A DNA stretch of 64,000 bases, taken from positions 372,001 to 436,000 of the forward strand of contig JAUCFP010000006.1 in the NCBI GenBank assembly GCA_030348385.1, written 5' to 3'. Origin of the DNA: Cytobacillus sp. NJ13. GTDB lineage: Bacteria > Bacillota > Bacilli > Bacillales > Cytobacillaceae. Position numbers and translations under genes: made by a program. A model generated the notes under the pieces. The model searched no databases. It was not told the origin of the DNA and saw nothing but the letters and a program-made list of their open reading frames with translations. Positions 1-7,585 of the stretch are shown one piece after another; the stretch's first letter is position 1, and each line of letters opens with the position of its first letter.

Positions 1-96
1 TTTTATGAGGATTATGCTCTGATCAGAAGATATTTGATCGACTATGGCTTTTTGGACCGAAAGCTGGATGGCAGCGAGTATTGGCTTAAAAAATAG
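1..96 (+). CDS. C-terminal end of a DUF2087 protein (partial)
   Basis: Only the last 31 codons lie in the window, reading FYEDYALIRRYLIDYGFLDR and ending GSEYWLKK before TAG at 94-96. This pattern (acidic-Tyr pair, RRYLID-GFLDR, G-S-x-YW) is the conserved core of the DUF2087 domain, which in Bacilli usually forms the C-terminal half of an ArsR-type HTH regulator. The N-terminal part lies upstream, so the presence of an HTH cannot be checked. The next gene starts 18 bases downstream, so the two may be co-transcribed. The family assignment is fairly sure; the function is not. Confidence 0.7.
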   Translation, partial: FYEDYALIRRYLIDYGFLDRKLDGSEYWLKK

Positions 97-113
97 AAAA
101 ACGGGGGATTACC

Positions 114-461
114 ATGGAACGGAAAAGAGAATTAAAGCAGCAGTTTAAAGAAACGCCCATTGAAGCGGGGGTTTATCAAATAAAGAATACAGTGAACAAT
201 AAAATCTTCCTTGGCAGCACGAATAATTTAAAAAGCCTAAACGGAGTAAGATTTTCACTCGAAACAAACGGCTATATGCCTAATCGGGAGCTGCAGGACG
301 AGTGGAATCAATACGGGAAAGACGCTTTTACTTTTGACATTCTGGAGAAGCTGAAAAAGAAAAATGATCCGTATTTCAACGAGAAGGAAGCCCTGGAGAA
401 GCTGGAAGAAAAGTGGCTGGAGGAGCTGCAGCCGTATGGGGACAAAGGATATAACAAATAG
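114..461 (+). CDS. GIY-YIG nuclease family protein
   Basis: A protein of 115 residues. The N-terminal segment has a GVYQIKN block followed by IFLGSTNNL, which match the GIY and YIG strands of the GIY-YIG fold, with YIG degenerated to FLG. The rest is strongly charged, with an acidic/lysine-rich helix at residues 75-105. It lacks any second domain, so it resembles the stand-alone GIY-YIG proteins of Bacilli whose role is unknown. A possible Shine-Dalgarno (GGGGG, 103-107) precedes ATG 114. It is followed directly by a strong terminator. Because the YIG motif is weak, nuclease activity is uncertain. Confidence 0.7.
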   Translation: MERKRELKQQFKETPIEAGVYQIKNTVNNKIFLGSTNNLKSLNGVRFSLETNGYMPNRELQDEWNQYGKDAFTFDILEKLKKKNDPYFNEKEALEKLEEKWLEELQPYGDKGYNK

Positions 462-476
462 CTAAAGGGCTGACAA

Positions 477-516
477 AAAGGGAATGGCGTGTATCTCGTC
501 ATTCCCTTTTTCTTTT
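477..516 (+). terminator. Rho-independent terminator
   Basis: An AAAGGGAATG arm pairs with CATTCCCTTT, with the run TTTTTCTTTT following. It ends the DUF2087/GIY-YIG transcription unit. Confidence 0.85.
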
Positions 517-681
517 AAAGTGGCGGGAGTGATTTAGTTAAAAGGATACATACTAAAGCCCGCAAAATTAAAGAAAATAAGGAAAAATATACCATGATTT
601 GTTCGAAACCAGAAGCTATAATCATTGAGAGGAAGGCACCGGTGTTTCGTCAGCGAACTTACAAACAAAGGAGTGGCAGTG

Positions 682-1140
682 TTGGATAGGAAAAGAATTG
701 CCTATTGGGTTATCCCTCTCATCCTGGTCATTTGCTTTTTGGGAAGTGCTGTCTATGCTGCAGGGCAGCCGGAAGCGGCGAGCAGTAAGCACTCTTCGGC
801 TTTAAAAGGGCAATATTATCTTGAAGACGTGGTAAAAATTTATGTACCATCCACCTATGATGTTGATCAGCCAATTGATAATACTCCATATGTGAACAAA
901 ACTCTAGAAAAATTTTCGGGAATGTTTGGAGGGGCAACAGCTGTTGATGGAACAGGAGCATGGCTTTCTGACGATGAGCAGCTTGTAAAGGAGAAAGTGA
1001 CCATCGTGTACAGCTTTGCAGAGGATCTCGACAAGAAAAAGATTAAGCAGGTAGTGGATTATGCCAGGGCTTTAAAGGAAGAAATGAAACAATCATCCGT
1101 ATCACTTGAGGTCAACGGAAAGATGTATTTTATTGAATGA
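682..1140 (+). CDS. Hypothetical protein with N-terminal membrane/signal segment
   Basis: The start chosen is TTG 682 because AAAGGAG lies at 668-674, 7 bases upstream; GTG 679 is the alternative. The 152-residue product begins with a basic cluster (DRKR) and a hydrophobic stretch at about residues 8-27 ending AVYAA-G, a plausible signal peptide or anchor. The exported part has a segment reading FGGATAVDGTGAW followed by an acidic stretch and VTIVYSF, a pattern weakly reminiscent of DUF3574, but I do not claim membership. The function is unknown. It is convergent with the symporter gene and shares a terminator with it. Confidence 0.65.
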   Translation: MDRKRIAYWVIPLILVICFLGSAVYAAGQPEAASSKHSSALKGQYYLEDVVKIYVPSTYDVDQPIDNTPYVNKTLEKFSGMFGGATAVDGTGAWLSDDEQLVKEKVTIVYSFAEDLDKKKIKQVVDYARALKEEMKQSSVSLEVNGKMYFIE

Positions 1141-1149
1141 TCTATCAAA

Positions 1150-1188
1150 AAGATAGGCTGGAAGGTGTGTATCCTTCCAGCCTATCTT
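1150..1188. terminator. Bidirectional terminator
   Basis: A perfect 16-bp stem (AAGATAGGCTGGAAGG and its complement) with a 7-base loop sits between two convergent genes. On the minus strand it is followed by TTTTTGA, so it serves the symporter gene best; on the plus strand the following run is poor. Confidence 0.85.
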
Positions 1189-1207
1189 ATTGCTCTCTCC
1201 AATAGCT

Positions 1208-2464
1208 TTATTTCAAGGCTAATGATTCCTTCAGCCAATTCTTCCCCTCAACAAATCGGCTGACCATCATGGCCGAAACCGTGTTGCCGGCTGAATTCAG
1301 AAGGGTTGCCGGTGCATCAATGATTGTAGAGATGACCGCTATGATTGGCAGTACTTCAGGCGGAAAGCCGAATACGCTTAAAATCAGCATCTCGCCAATC
1401 ATACCGCCGCCAGGGATTGCCCCCATAACAGCTCCAACCAGGAATGAAACAGCAAGAATGGTTAGAATGCTTGTCATGCTCGACATGTCCTTTCCAAAAA
1501 GGCTGAACAGGAAAACAATCTTAAACACTCCGCCAAGAACAGACCCATCTTTATGGGTATTAGCCCCAAGCGGGATCATCGTCTCCGCAATATCCTGAGG
1601 AACACCCATCTTTCTGACAGCCGCAAGGTTAATCGGAATACAAGCTGCACTGGAGCATGTGGCAATCGCACTGACAGAAGGAGTGATGGCATTCTTCCAG
1701 AACACCTTGACTCCATCCTTTCCGCCAGCCGCAAAGGCATACAGCGTAAAGAATCCAAAGAAGTAAATGAGCGTTAATACAAGATAAAGAACAAATACAC
1801 GTACATATCCGCCAAGAATCTGCGGGCCAAGCTCACCAATGATGGTCGCGAAATAACAGCCAAGTCCAATTGGCGCATAATACATCACAAATCCAACAAT
1901 CTTCATCATGACAGCTGAACCAGAAGAAAGAAGATTCGCAATCGGCTTGCCTTTTTCACCTGACATCGCAGTTGCCAGTCCGAATAAGATTGAGAACACA
2001 ATCAGCTGCAGCATGTTGTTCTTCGAGAACAGCATCTGGAAATCAGGCACCGTGAACGCCTGAACCAGCTGTCCCAGGAACGTGACATCTTCTGCTTCAG
2101 GATCAACAGCTGCCTCAGTCATAATGCTCTTAATGGCTGAGATATCTGTATTTTTGAGCGGATCCACAATGGAAATCCCGATGAAACCCAGGATGGCAGA
2201 TATGACAGCCGTAATGAAAAAGACGGTGAATATCCCGGTCATAATCTTACCAAGCCTTTTCATTCCGCCCATATTCGCAAGGCTCGAAGCGATGCTAAAA
2301 AAGACGAGCGGCACAATGATCATAAACAATAAATTTATGAATAAATCCCCAAGCGGCTTAACCACCGCTGTCTTCGGGCCAAAAACCACTCCGGCAATTC
2401 CGCCGATCAGGATGGAAAGGAGCAGGAAGATGGTTAGTTTGTAATTTGAAAGAACCTTTTTCAT
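1208..2464 (-). CDS. Dicarboxylate/amino acid:cation symporter (DAACS family)
   Basis: A 418-residue polytopic protein of usual family length. The N-terminus (FLLLSILIGGIAG, then LGDLFINLLFMIIVPLVF) matches the start of GltP/DctA/TcyP-type sodium- or proton-coupled symporters. The helical-hairpin serine region reads ATCSSAACIP and the unwound TM7 region reads PLGANTHKDGS, where most members have NMDGT. The aspartate is kept but the rest differs, pointing to a subfamily with altered cation or substrate handling. The gene is transcribed alone, ending at the shared hairpin at 1150-1188. The substrate is probably a C4-dicarboxylate or an acidic or sulfur amino acid; it cannot be settled by eye. 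Confidence 0.85.
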   Translation of the reverse strand: MKKVLSNYKLTIFLLLSILIGGIAGVVFGPKTAVVKPLGDLFINLLFMIIVPLVFFSIASSLANMGGMKRLGKIMTGIFTVFFITAVISAILGFIGISIVDPLKNTDISAIKSIMTEAAVDPEAEDVTFLGQLVQAFTVPDFQMLFSKNNMLQLIVFSILFGLATAMSGEKGKPIANLLSSGSAVMMKIVGFVMYYAPIGLGCYFATIIGELGPQILGGYVRVFVLYLVLTLIYFFGFFTLYAFAAGGKDGVKVFWKNAITPSVSAIATCSSAACIPINLAAVRKMGVPQDIAETMIPLGANTHKDGSVLGGVFKIVFLFSLFGKDMSSMTSILTILAVSFLVGAVMGAIPGGGMIGEMLILSVFGFPPEVLPIIAVISTIIDAPATLLNSAGNTVSAMMVSRFVEGKNWLKESLALK

Positions 2465-2607
2465 GTTGTCTCAACCTTTCTATATATTCCGAAACTCTAT
2501 TATATAATTAAATTGTGCCTCAAAAGAAGGCTGCTGGAATATTTCTTAATATTCTGTCTGATTTGGCTTTCTGTGGAAAATATCTTCCATTTTTGGCCAA
2601 GCATCAA

Positions 2608-2636
2608 TTGACATCAGTCATTAATTAACTTACAGT
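2608..2636 (+). promoter_or_regulatory. Sigma-A promoter of the vgb leader
   Basis: TTGACA (2608-2613), a 17-base spacer and TACAGT (2631-2636) form a good vegetative promoter. Transcription would begin near 2643, giving a leader of almost 290 bases before vgb. Confidence 0.6.
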
Positions 2637-2642
2637 TAAAAC

Positions 2643-2857
2643 ATCCAATAATCGAAAGGGTGAAGAAAAGCACATGATCCTATAATCCTAGCTTTAGAGA
2701 AAATCGATATTTAGCACCAGAGTCAGTCTAAAAATGTGTTTGAATGGGCTTAATTTATCGATTGTTTTTCTGAGATAGGATTAATGTGTGTGCTTTTTGA
2801 CTTGAAAAGAGGCTGAACTAATCGAAAAGCTTATTTAAGTCTATTTATGTGCGCAAT
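2643..2857 (+). promoter_or_regulatory. Putative attenuator leader (anti-antiterminator and antiterminator) of vgb
   Basis: Bases 2663-2708 and 2757-2804 are imperfect inverted repeats of about 46 bases (AAAAGCACA / TGTGTGCTTTTT at the outer end, AATCGAT / ATCGATT at the inner end). The right arm contains TGAGATAGGA (2771-2780), which recurs exactly at 2877-2886 as the 3' strand of the following terminator. The right arm can therefore pair either with the left arm or with the terminator 5' strand TCCTGTCTC (2861-2869). The left arm overlaps two tiny possible leader ORFs, GTG 2660 (five codons) and ATG 2674 (ATG ATC CTA TAA). This is the layout expected of ribosome-mediated attenuation; the mechanism is inferred. 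Confidence 0.5.
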
Positions 2858-2899
2858 GCCTCCTGTCTCGGGAAAATGAGATAGGAGGCTTTTTGTTTT
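2858..2899 (+). terminator. Leader terminator upstream of vgb
   Basis: GCCTCCTGTCTC (2858-2869) pairs with GAGATAGGAGGC (2878-2889), with one G-U pair, followed by TTTTTGTTTT. It lies only about 33 bases before the vgb start and about 215 bases after the leader promoter, so it must be passed for vgb to be expressed. Confidence 0.85.
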
Positions 2900-2931
2900 G
2901 AAAAAACATTTTGGTGTTCGGAGGGAACAGT

Positions 2932-3825
2932 ATGGAATTTCAATTACAGGAAATTGATCTTGCCAGTAAAGATACAGGCCCATACGGAATTGCTGTTTCA
3001 GACAAGGGAGAAGTCTGGTTTACACAGCATAAAGCCAATAAGATAAGCTGCATCGGTTTGGATGGGGAAATGACAGAGTACCCGCTGCCGACACCGGATG
3101 CAAAAGTCATGTGTGTAATGGTGTCGTCAAAAGGAGAGGTCTGGTTTACCGAGAATGCAGCCAACAACATTGGGAGAATAACAAAAGAAGGCACTATTCA
3201 TGAATATCCCTTGCCCCATCCAGATTCAGCACCCTATGGGATTACAGAAGGGCCGAACGGGGATATATGGTTTACCGAAATGAATGGAAACCGCATTGGG
3301 CGGATTCAGGAAGACGGTTCAATCAATGAATACGACCTTCCAACTCAAGGTTCATATCCATCATTTATTACGCTGGGATCTGATGATGCCTTATGGTTCA
3401 CAGAAAACCAAAATAATGCGATTGGAAGAATTACGGAAAATGGAGAAGTGACAGAGTTTACAATTCCTACACCAGCATCAGGGCCGGTTGGGATTACGAA
3501 AGGAAACGATGGTGCAAAGTGGTTTGTGGAGATTATCGGCAATAAAATAGGGCGCATTACGACATCTGGAGAAATAACGGAATATGAAATTCCAACACCA
3601 AGCGCCCGGCCGCATGCCATTACAGCTGGTGCTGGAAATGACTTATGGTTTACAGAGTGGGGAGCAAATAAGATTGGGAGAATTACAGACAATGGGATTA
3701 TTGAGGAATATCTTATCGAAACCCCAAATGCTGAACCGCATGGCATTTCAAGCAGCGATGGGAAAACCATCTGGTTTGCACTGGAGTGTGATAAGATTGG
3801 GAAACTATCTATTATGAATGATTAA
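2932..3825 (+). CDS. vgb: Virginiamycin B (streptogramin B) lyase
   Basis: ATG 2932 is chosen because GGAGGG lies 6 bases upstream. The 297-residue cytoplasmic protein is a seven-bladed propeller made of repeats of the type G-x-(I/L)WFTE...N-x-IGRI...G...EY-x-(L/I)PTP. Vgb linearises type B streptogramins by breaking the ester bond through an eliminase reaction that needs magnesium. The catalytic residues known for staphylococcal Vgb are H228, E268, H270 and E284. Here H228 (RPHAI), E268 and H270 (AEPHG) fall at exactly these numbers, and E285 (FALECDKIG) is the likely fourth. The gene is monocistronic, framed by the leader terminator and a terminator at 3861. The identification is strong; activity against a drug is inferred. 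Confidence 0.9.
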   Translation: MEFQLQEIDLASKDTGPYGIAVSDKGEVWFTQHKANKISCIGLDGEMTEYPLPTPDAKVMCVMVSSKGEVWFTENAANNIGRITKEGTIHEYPLPHPDSAPYGITEGPNGDIWFTEMNGNRIGRIQEDGSINEYDLPTQGSYPSFITLGSDDALWFTENQNNAIGRITENGEVTEFTIPTPASGPVGITKGNDGAKWFVEIIGNKIGRITTSGEITEYEIPTPSARPHAITAGAGNDLWFTEWGANKIGRITDNGIIEEYLIETPNAEPHGISSSDGKTIWFALECDKIGKLSIMND

Positions 3826-3860
3826 TCTCATTTTTTAAGAGGAAATTTAATAGAGCATTC

Positions 3861-3893
3861 AACCCCGTTACAACTAGTATACGGGGTTCTTCT
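3861..3893 (+). terminator. Terminator of vgb
   Basis: AACCCCGT (3861-3868) and ACGGGGTT (3881-3888) form a stem followed by CTTCT, a modest U-rich tail. Confidence 0.7.
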
Positions 3894-3948
3894 AATTGGA
3901 TTATAAACACCAACACTGAATACTCCGAAAAAATTGTAAAATTTGTTG

Positions 3949-3976
3949 TTGTAATTTTAAGAATATTATTTATAAT
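3949..3976 (+). promoter_or_regulatory. Promoter of the tetR-acyl-CoA-ABC operon
   Basis: TTGTAA (3949-3954), a 16-base spacer and a perfect TATAAT (3971-3976) lie about 20 bases before the regulator start. A TetR operator would be expected around here, but I see no clear long palindrome. Confidence 0.5.
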
Positions 3977-3996
3977 AAAGTTGAGAGGTGATTCAG

Positions 3997-4599
3997 GTGT
4001 CAGTTAAGAATGTAACCGAGGAAAAAGCACTAACTCCAAGAGGAATGGAAACGCGTGAAAAACTGTTAAAAGCAGCTGAAGAGGTTTTTGGGCAGAAGGG
4101 ATATTTTGAGACCTCCATCGTCAATATATCTCAGGAAGCCAAAGTTGCTCAGGGAACCTTTTATAATTACTTTCCTTCAAAGAAAGATATTTATGATGAG
4201 CTGATCCGCAGCTACAGCCGGGATCTGCGCATTGCGATTAAAGAAGGAATGGCAGGAAGCTCTTCATTTGAGGAAGCACAGAGAAATGGCTTCTTCGCTT
4301 TCTTCAGCTGGGTCAAAAATCATCCAAATTTATACAGCATTGTCCAGCAGGCCGTTGTGGTGGACCAGGAGCTGTTCCGCTGGTATTACGGGAAGCTCGC
4401 CAACGGATTTTTAAAGAGTCTATCTCAAGGGATTGAAGCGGGAGAGTTTAAGGACCTGGACCAGGAGACAGTTGCATACTGCTTAATGTCGATAGGACAG
4501 TTCCTCGGCATGAGGTGGGTGTATTGGGAAAAGAAAGAAGTTCCTGAAGAAGCATTCGATGCGGCGATGACACTAATCTTTCAGGGGCTAAAAAAGTAA
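3997..4599 (+). CDS. TetR/AcrR family transcriptional regulator
   Basis: GTG 3997 is preferred because AGAGGTG lies 6 bases upstream; GTG 3988 overlaps that site. The 200-residue protein has an N-terminal HTH: REKLLKAAEEVFGQKGYFET, then VNISQEAKVAQGTFYNYFPS, the classic TetR signature, at about residues 15-60. The C-terminal ligand-binding half is helical and rich in aromatic residues (WVKNHPNLYSIV, FLGMRWVYWEKK). It is the first gene of an operon with an acyl-CoA synthetase 14 bases downstream, so it probably represses the cluster and is released by an acyl-CoA, as FadR/FatR-type TetR proteins of Bacilli are. The ligand is inferred. Confidence 0.88.
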   Translation: MSVKNVTEEKALTPRGMETREKLLKAAEEVFGQKGYFETSIVNISQEAKVAQGTFYNYFPSKKDIYDELIRSYSRDLRIAIKEGMAGSSSFEEAQRNGFFAFFSWVKNHPNLYSIVQQAVVVDQELFRWYYGKLANGFLKSLSQGIEAGEFKDLDQETVAYCLMSIGQFLGMRWVYWEKKEVPEEAFDAAMTLIFQGLKK

Positions 4600-4613
4600 A
4601 GAGGGGGAGTTCG

Positions 4614-6095
4614 ATGAAAGGGATTGCCTATTGGATACAAAAATGGGCATATACACATCCAGATCGAACAGCAGTCATAACAGATAACGAAAAGGTGTCC
4701 TACAGGCAGCTGGATAAGATGATCGATTCAGCTGCTGTGAAAATCCATGAAAAGCTGCAGGGAAGAAAAGGGGAACGCATCGCCATTCTGTCGCACAACC
4801 GGATTGAATACATAGTCCTTTTATTTGCCATTGCAAAGGCAGAATGTGTGGCCGTCCCGCTCAATATTCGGCTAAGTGCGAAAGAGCTTATTTTTCAGCT
4901 CAACGATAGCGGCTCAAAACTTATCTTTGCCGAAAAAGAAAATGCAGAGTTTGCAGCCTCCCTTGTTGAACAAAGCGAAATCCAGAGTTTGGAGTTTATG
5001 GAGGACTTATGCCAGGGTACTAAAACGAGCTTTGCTAATGAGAATCCAATTGACGAGGAAGCTCCATACATTATCTGCTACACCTCCGGGACCACCGGCA
5101 AACCGAAAGGGGCCGTGCTGACACAGAGCAATATGTTCTGGAATGCAGTGAATAACAAGCTTGCGATCGATTTAACGTCAGAGGATCGCTGCATCGTGCT
5201 GCTTCCGCTGTTTCATATCGGGGGAATTGGGCTGTTTGCATTTCCGTCCCTGTTTTCAGGCGGAACCATTGTCATTCCTGGCAAGTTTGAGCCTCAAAAA
5301 GCCCTCACGATGATTGAGAAGCATAAGGTGACCATTGTGATGGGGGTTCCAACCATTCATCAGGCACTGCTGACAAGCCCACCATTCAAAACGGCTGATT
5401 TAAGCACAGTCCGCTGGTTCTATAATGGAGGAGCGCCATGTCCGCGTGAATTAATAGATGCCTATTTTGATAGAGGGTTTCTGTTTGGCCAGGGCTTTGG
5501 AATGACGGAGACATCTCCTACACTATTCATGCTCACAAAAGAAGACGCATCGCGGAAGAGAGGATCGATCGGCAAGCCGGTATTATTTTCCGAATACAAG
5601 CTAATAGATTCAGAGGGCAATGAGGCTGCAAAAGGTAAAGTTGGCGAGCTTGCGGTGAGAGGGCCAAATATCATGAAGGCATATTGGAATCGGCCTGATG
5701 CCACAAAGGATGCACTGAAAGAAGGATGGCTCCTGACAGGGGATCTAGCGAAAACAGATGAAGAAGGATTCCTATATATTGTTGGCCGGAAGAAAGAAAT
5801 GATCATTTCCGGCGGGGAAAATATCTATCCGCTTGAAGTGGAGCAAGTGATCAGTCAATTAAAGGATGTTGCCGAGGTTGCCGTGGTTGGGAATGCTGAC
5901 CCTCTTTGGGGTGAAGTGCCTGAAGCGTTTATTGTTAAAGAAAATGGAAGCGCTTTAACCGTGGATGATGTTATTCAATACTGTCACGGAAACCTCGCAA
6001 AATATAAGATTCCAAAGAAAGTAACATTTTTAAATGAGCTCCCGAAAAATGCGACGGGAAAAATACAGAAAACACAACTTTTAGTAAGAGGGTGA
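4614..6095 (+). CDS. Acyl-CoA synthetase (AMP-dependent synthetase/ligase)
   Basis: A 493-residue class I adenylate-forming enzyme that would activate a carboxylic acid with ATP and join it to CoA. Visible core motifs are the P-loop YTSGTTGKPKG at about residue 156, GQGFGMTETSP (A5), the LLTGDLAKTDEEGF and GRKKEMIISGGENIYP blocks (A7-A8), and the catalytic lysine motif NATGKIQK near the C-terminus. The length fits medium- or long-chain fatty acyl-CoA ligases or MenE-like ligases. GAGGGGGAG precedes ATG 4614. It sits between the TetR regulator and a MaoC hydratase (4-base gap), so its product probably feeds that enzyme. The substrate is not determinable here. Confidence 0.88.
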   Translation: MKGIAYWIQKWAYTHPDRTAVITDNEKVSYRQLDKMIDSAAVKIHEKLQGRKGERIAILSHNRIEYIVLLFAIAKAECVAVPLNIRLSAKELIFQLNDSGSKLIFAEKENAEFAASLVEQSEIQSLEFMEDLCQGTKTSFANENPIDEEAPYIICYTSGTTGKPKGAVLTQSNMFWNAVNNKLAIDLTSEDRCIVLLPLFHIGGIGLFAFPSLFSGGTIVIPGKFEPQKALTMIEKHKVTIVMGVPTIHQALLTSPPFKTADLSTVRWFYNGGAPCPRELIDAYFDRGFLFGQGFGMTETSPTLFMLTKEDASRKRGSIGKPVLFSEYKLIDSEGNEAAKGKVGELAVRGPNIMKAYWNRPDATKDALKEGWLLTGDLAKTDEEGFLYIVGRKKEMIISGGENIYPLEVEQVISQLKDVAEVAVVGNADPLWGEVPEAFIVKENGSALTVDDVIQYCHGNLAKYKIPKKVTFLNELPKNATGKIQKTQLLVRG

Positions 6096-6099
6096 AAAG

Positions 6100-6516
6100 G
6101 TGATCAATTATAGTGTCGGCCAGCAGGCCTCCTGCAGCAAAACCATTACGGAAACAGACTTTGTTATGTTTGCGGGATTGAGCGGCGACTTCAACCCGGT
6201 CCACATAGACGGGGAATACGCAAAAAAAACTAGATTTAAAAAGCGTATAGCCCATGGTCTCTTAACATCCAGCTTGTTATCCCAGCTATTGGGTGTGCAT
6301 CTGCCAGGAAAAGGATCCATTTATGTTGAACAGACCATCCGGTTTAAGGCACCGGTTTTTATAGGCGATACGATTACCGCACAAGGAACGGTTCAGGAGA
6401 TTGACAGCGAAAGGCGAATACTGACTTTGCTGACAGAGTGCTTCAATCAGGATGGAACAAAAATTTTGACAGGCACGGCTAAGATGATGGTGCCTGAAGA
6501 GGGAGGGGTAATTTGA
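6100..6516 (+). CDS. MaoC family (R)-specific enoyl-CoA hydratase
   Basis: GTG start at 6100, 138 residues, the size of a single hot-dog-fold PhaJ-type hydratase. The hydratase-2 motif is present: SGDFNPVHID at about residues 30-39, giving the D-x4-H catalytic pair, followed by RIAHGLLTSSLL. The protein would hydrate a trans-2-enoyl-CoA to the (R)-3-hydroxyacyl-CoA. It is translationally linked to its neighbours: 4 bases after the ligase stop, and its own TGA overlaps the next ATG. It probably acts on the CoA ester made by the preceding ligase. Confidence 0.87.
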   Translation: MINYSVGQQASCSKTITETDFVMFAGLSGDFNPVHIDGEYAKKTRFKKRIAHGLLTSSLLSQLLGVHLPGKGSIYVEQTIRFKAPVFIGDTITAQGTVQEIDSERRILTLLTECFNQDGTKILTGTAKMMVPEEGGVI

Positions 6517-7514
6517 TGGGAATCGGCATTAAAGCAACAGGAGTTTTTTTTCCTCCTGGAATCGAAACGGCAGCCGATCTGGCTGTGAAGACGGGAATAC
6601 CTGAACAGGTGATTATCGAAAAGTTCGGTTTGGTCCAAAAGCATGTTGCAGATGACAGCCTGCATGCTTCCGATCTCGCGATTGCCGCGGGAAGGCAGGC
6701 GATTGAAGGGAGTGACCCGCTGTCCATCGATGTCGTCATCTATTTTGGCAGCCCTCATAAGGATTATTATGTCTGGTCAAGCGCTCCGAAAATACAGCAT
6801 GAATTAGGGGCGAAAAATGCCTACGCGTTTGAAATCATGAATGTCAGCTCCTGTTTTCCGATTGCTTTGAAGGTGGCAAAAGACATGATTGCTTCAGATC
6901 AATCCATTCAAAATATCCTGCTTGTTGGTGGATGCAAAGAGTCACAAATTATCGATTATGCGAACCCGCGCTCCCGCTTCATGTTCAACTTTGCAGATGG
7001 GGGCACTGCTGCACTGGTCACCAGGGATTCCTCCCAGAGCGAAATTCTCGGAAGTGCCATCCTGACAGATGGTTCCTTCCATGATGATGTCCGAACGCCT
7101 GCTGGGGGATCCAAACATTTTGCCAGCCGCGAAACAGTCGAAAAAAACCTTCATTATATTGATGTGAAGGATCCGCAATCCATGAAAGAAAGACTCGATC
7201 CTGTATCGATTGCAAATTTTGATTATGTCGTTCGCGAAGCACTTCATAGAAGCGGTTATACTCCTCAAGATATGAAACTCCTATTGCCACTGCACACAAA
7301 ACGTTCCATGTTCAAAGAACTCTTACATTCTCTCGAACTTCCAGAAGAAAAAGCAATCTACTTAAATCGCCATGGACACATGTCTTCACTCGACCCATGC
7401 ATCGGTCTGCATTTTGCACAGGAGCGCGGACTTTTAAATCCTGGAGATATTGCGGTTGCAGTCAGTGCAGGAACTGGGTATACGTGGGCTGCGACTGTTG
7501 TGAAGTGGAATTAA
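6516..7514 (+). CDS. KAS III-like 3-oxoacyl synthase / condensing enzyme
   Basis: ATG 6516 overlaps the preceding stop (TGATG) and has GGGAGGGG 7 bases upstream. The 332-residue protein is a thiolase-fold FabH relative. The nucleophile is C113 in NVSSCFPIAL and a catalytic-type histidine is H260 in LPLHTKR. The third position, asparagine in FabH, is here within RHGHMSSLDP (H288), so the triad is Cys-His-His-like, as in KAS III relatives that act as acyltransferases or thiolases rather than in fatty acid initiation. Its place beside an acyl-CoA ligase and a MaoC hydratase, and not in a fab operon, suggests a role in the same acid-CoA pathway. The exact reaction is unknown. Confidence 0.8.
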   Translation: MGIGIKATGVFFPPGIETAADLAVKTGIPEQVIIEKFGLVQKHVADDSLHASDLAIAAGRQAIEGSDPLSIDVVIYFGSPHKDYYVWSSAPKIQHELGAKNAYAFEIMNVSSCFPIALKVAKDMIASDQSIQNILLVGGCKESQIIDYANPRSRFMFNFADGGTAALVTRDSSQSEILGSAILTDGSFHDDVRTPAGGSKHFASRETVEKNLHYIDVKDPQSMKERLDPVSIANFDYVVREALHRSGYTPQDMKLLLPLHTKRSMFKELLHSLELPEEKAIYLNRHGHMSSLDPCIGLHFAQERGLLNPGDIAVAVSAGTGYTWAATVVKWN

Positions 7515-7585
7515 AATAGTAAGATTCATAGATAAGCAGCGAGATTTAACATGGCCGAAAGAAAATGAATATAGGGGGAATGGCT

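Noticed and set aside
2649..2827. A possible miniature transposable element: inverted repeats enclosed by the 9-base direct repeat TAATCGAAA at 2649-2657 and 2819-2827.
   Set aside because: The inverted repeats do not reach the direct repeats, and the shared 10-mer with the vgb terminator plus the promoter upstream are better explained by an attenuator. No second copy is seen in the window. A genome search for copies would decide.
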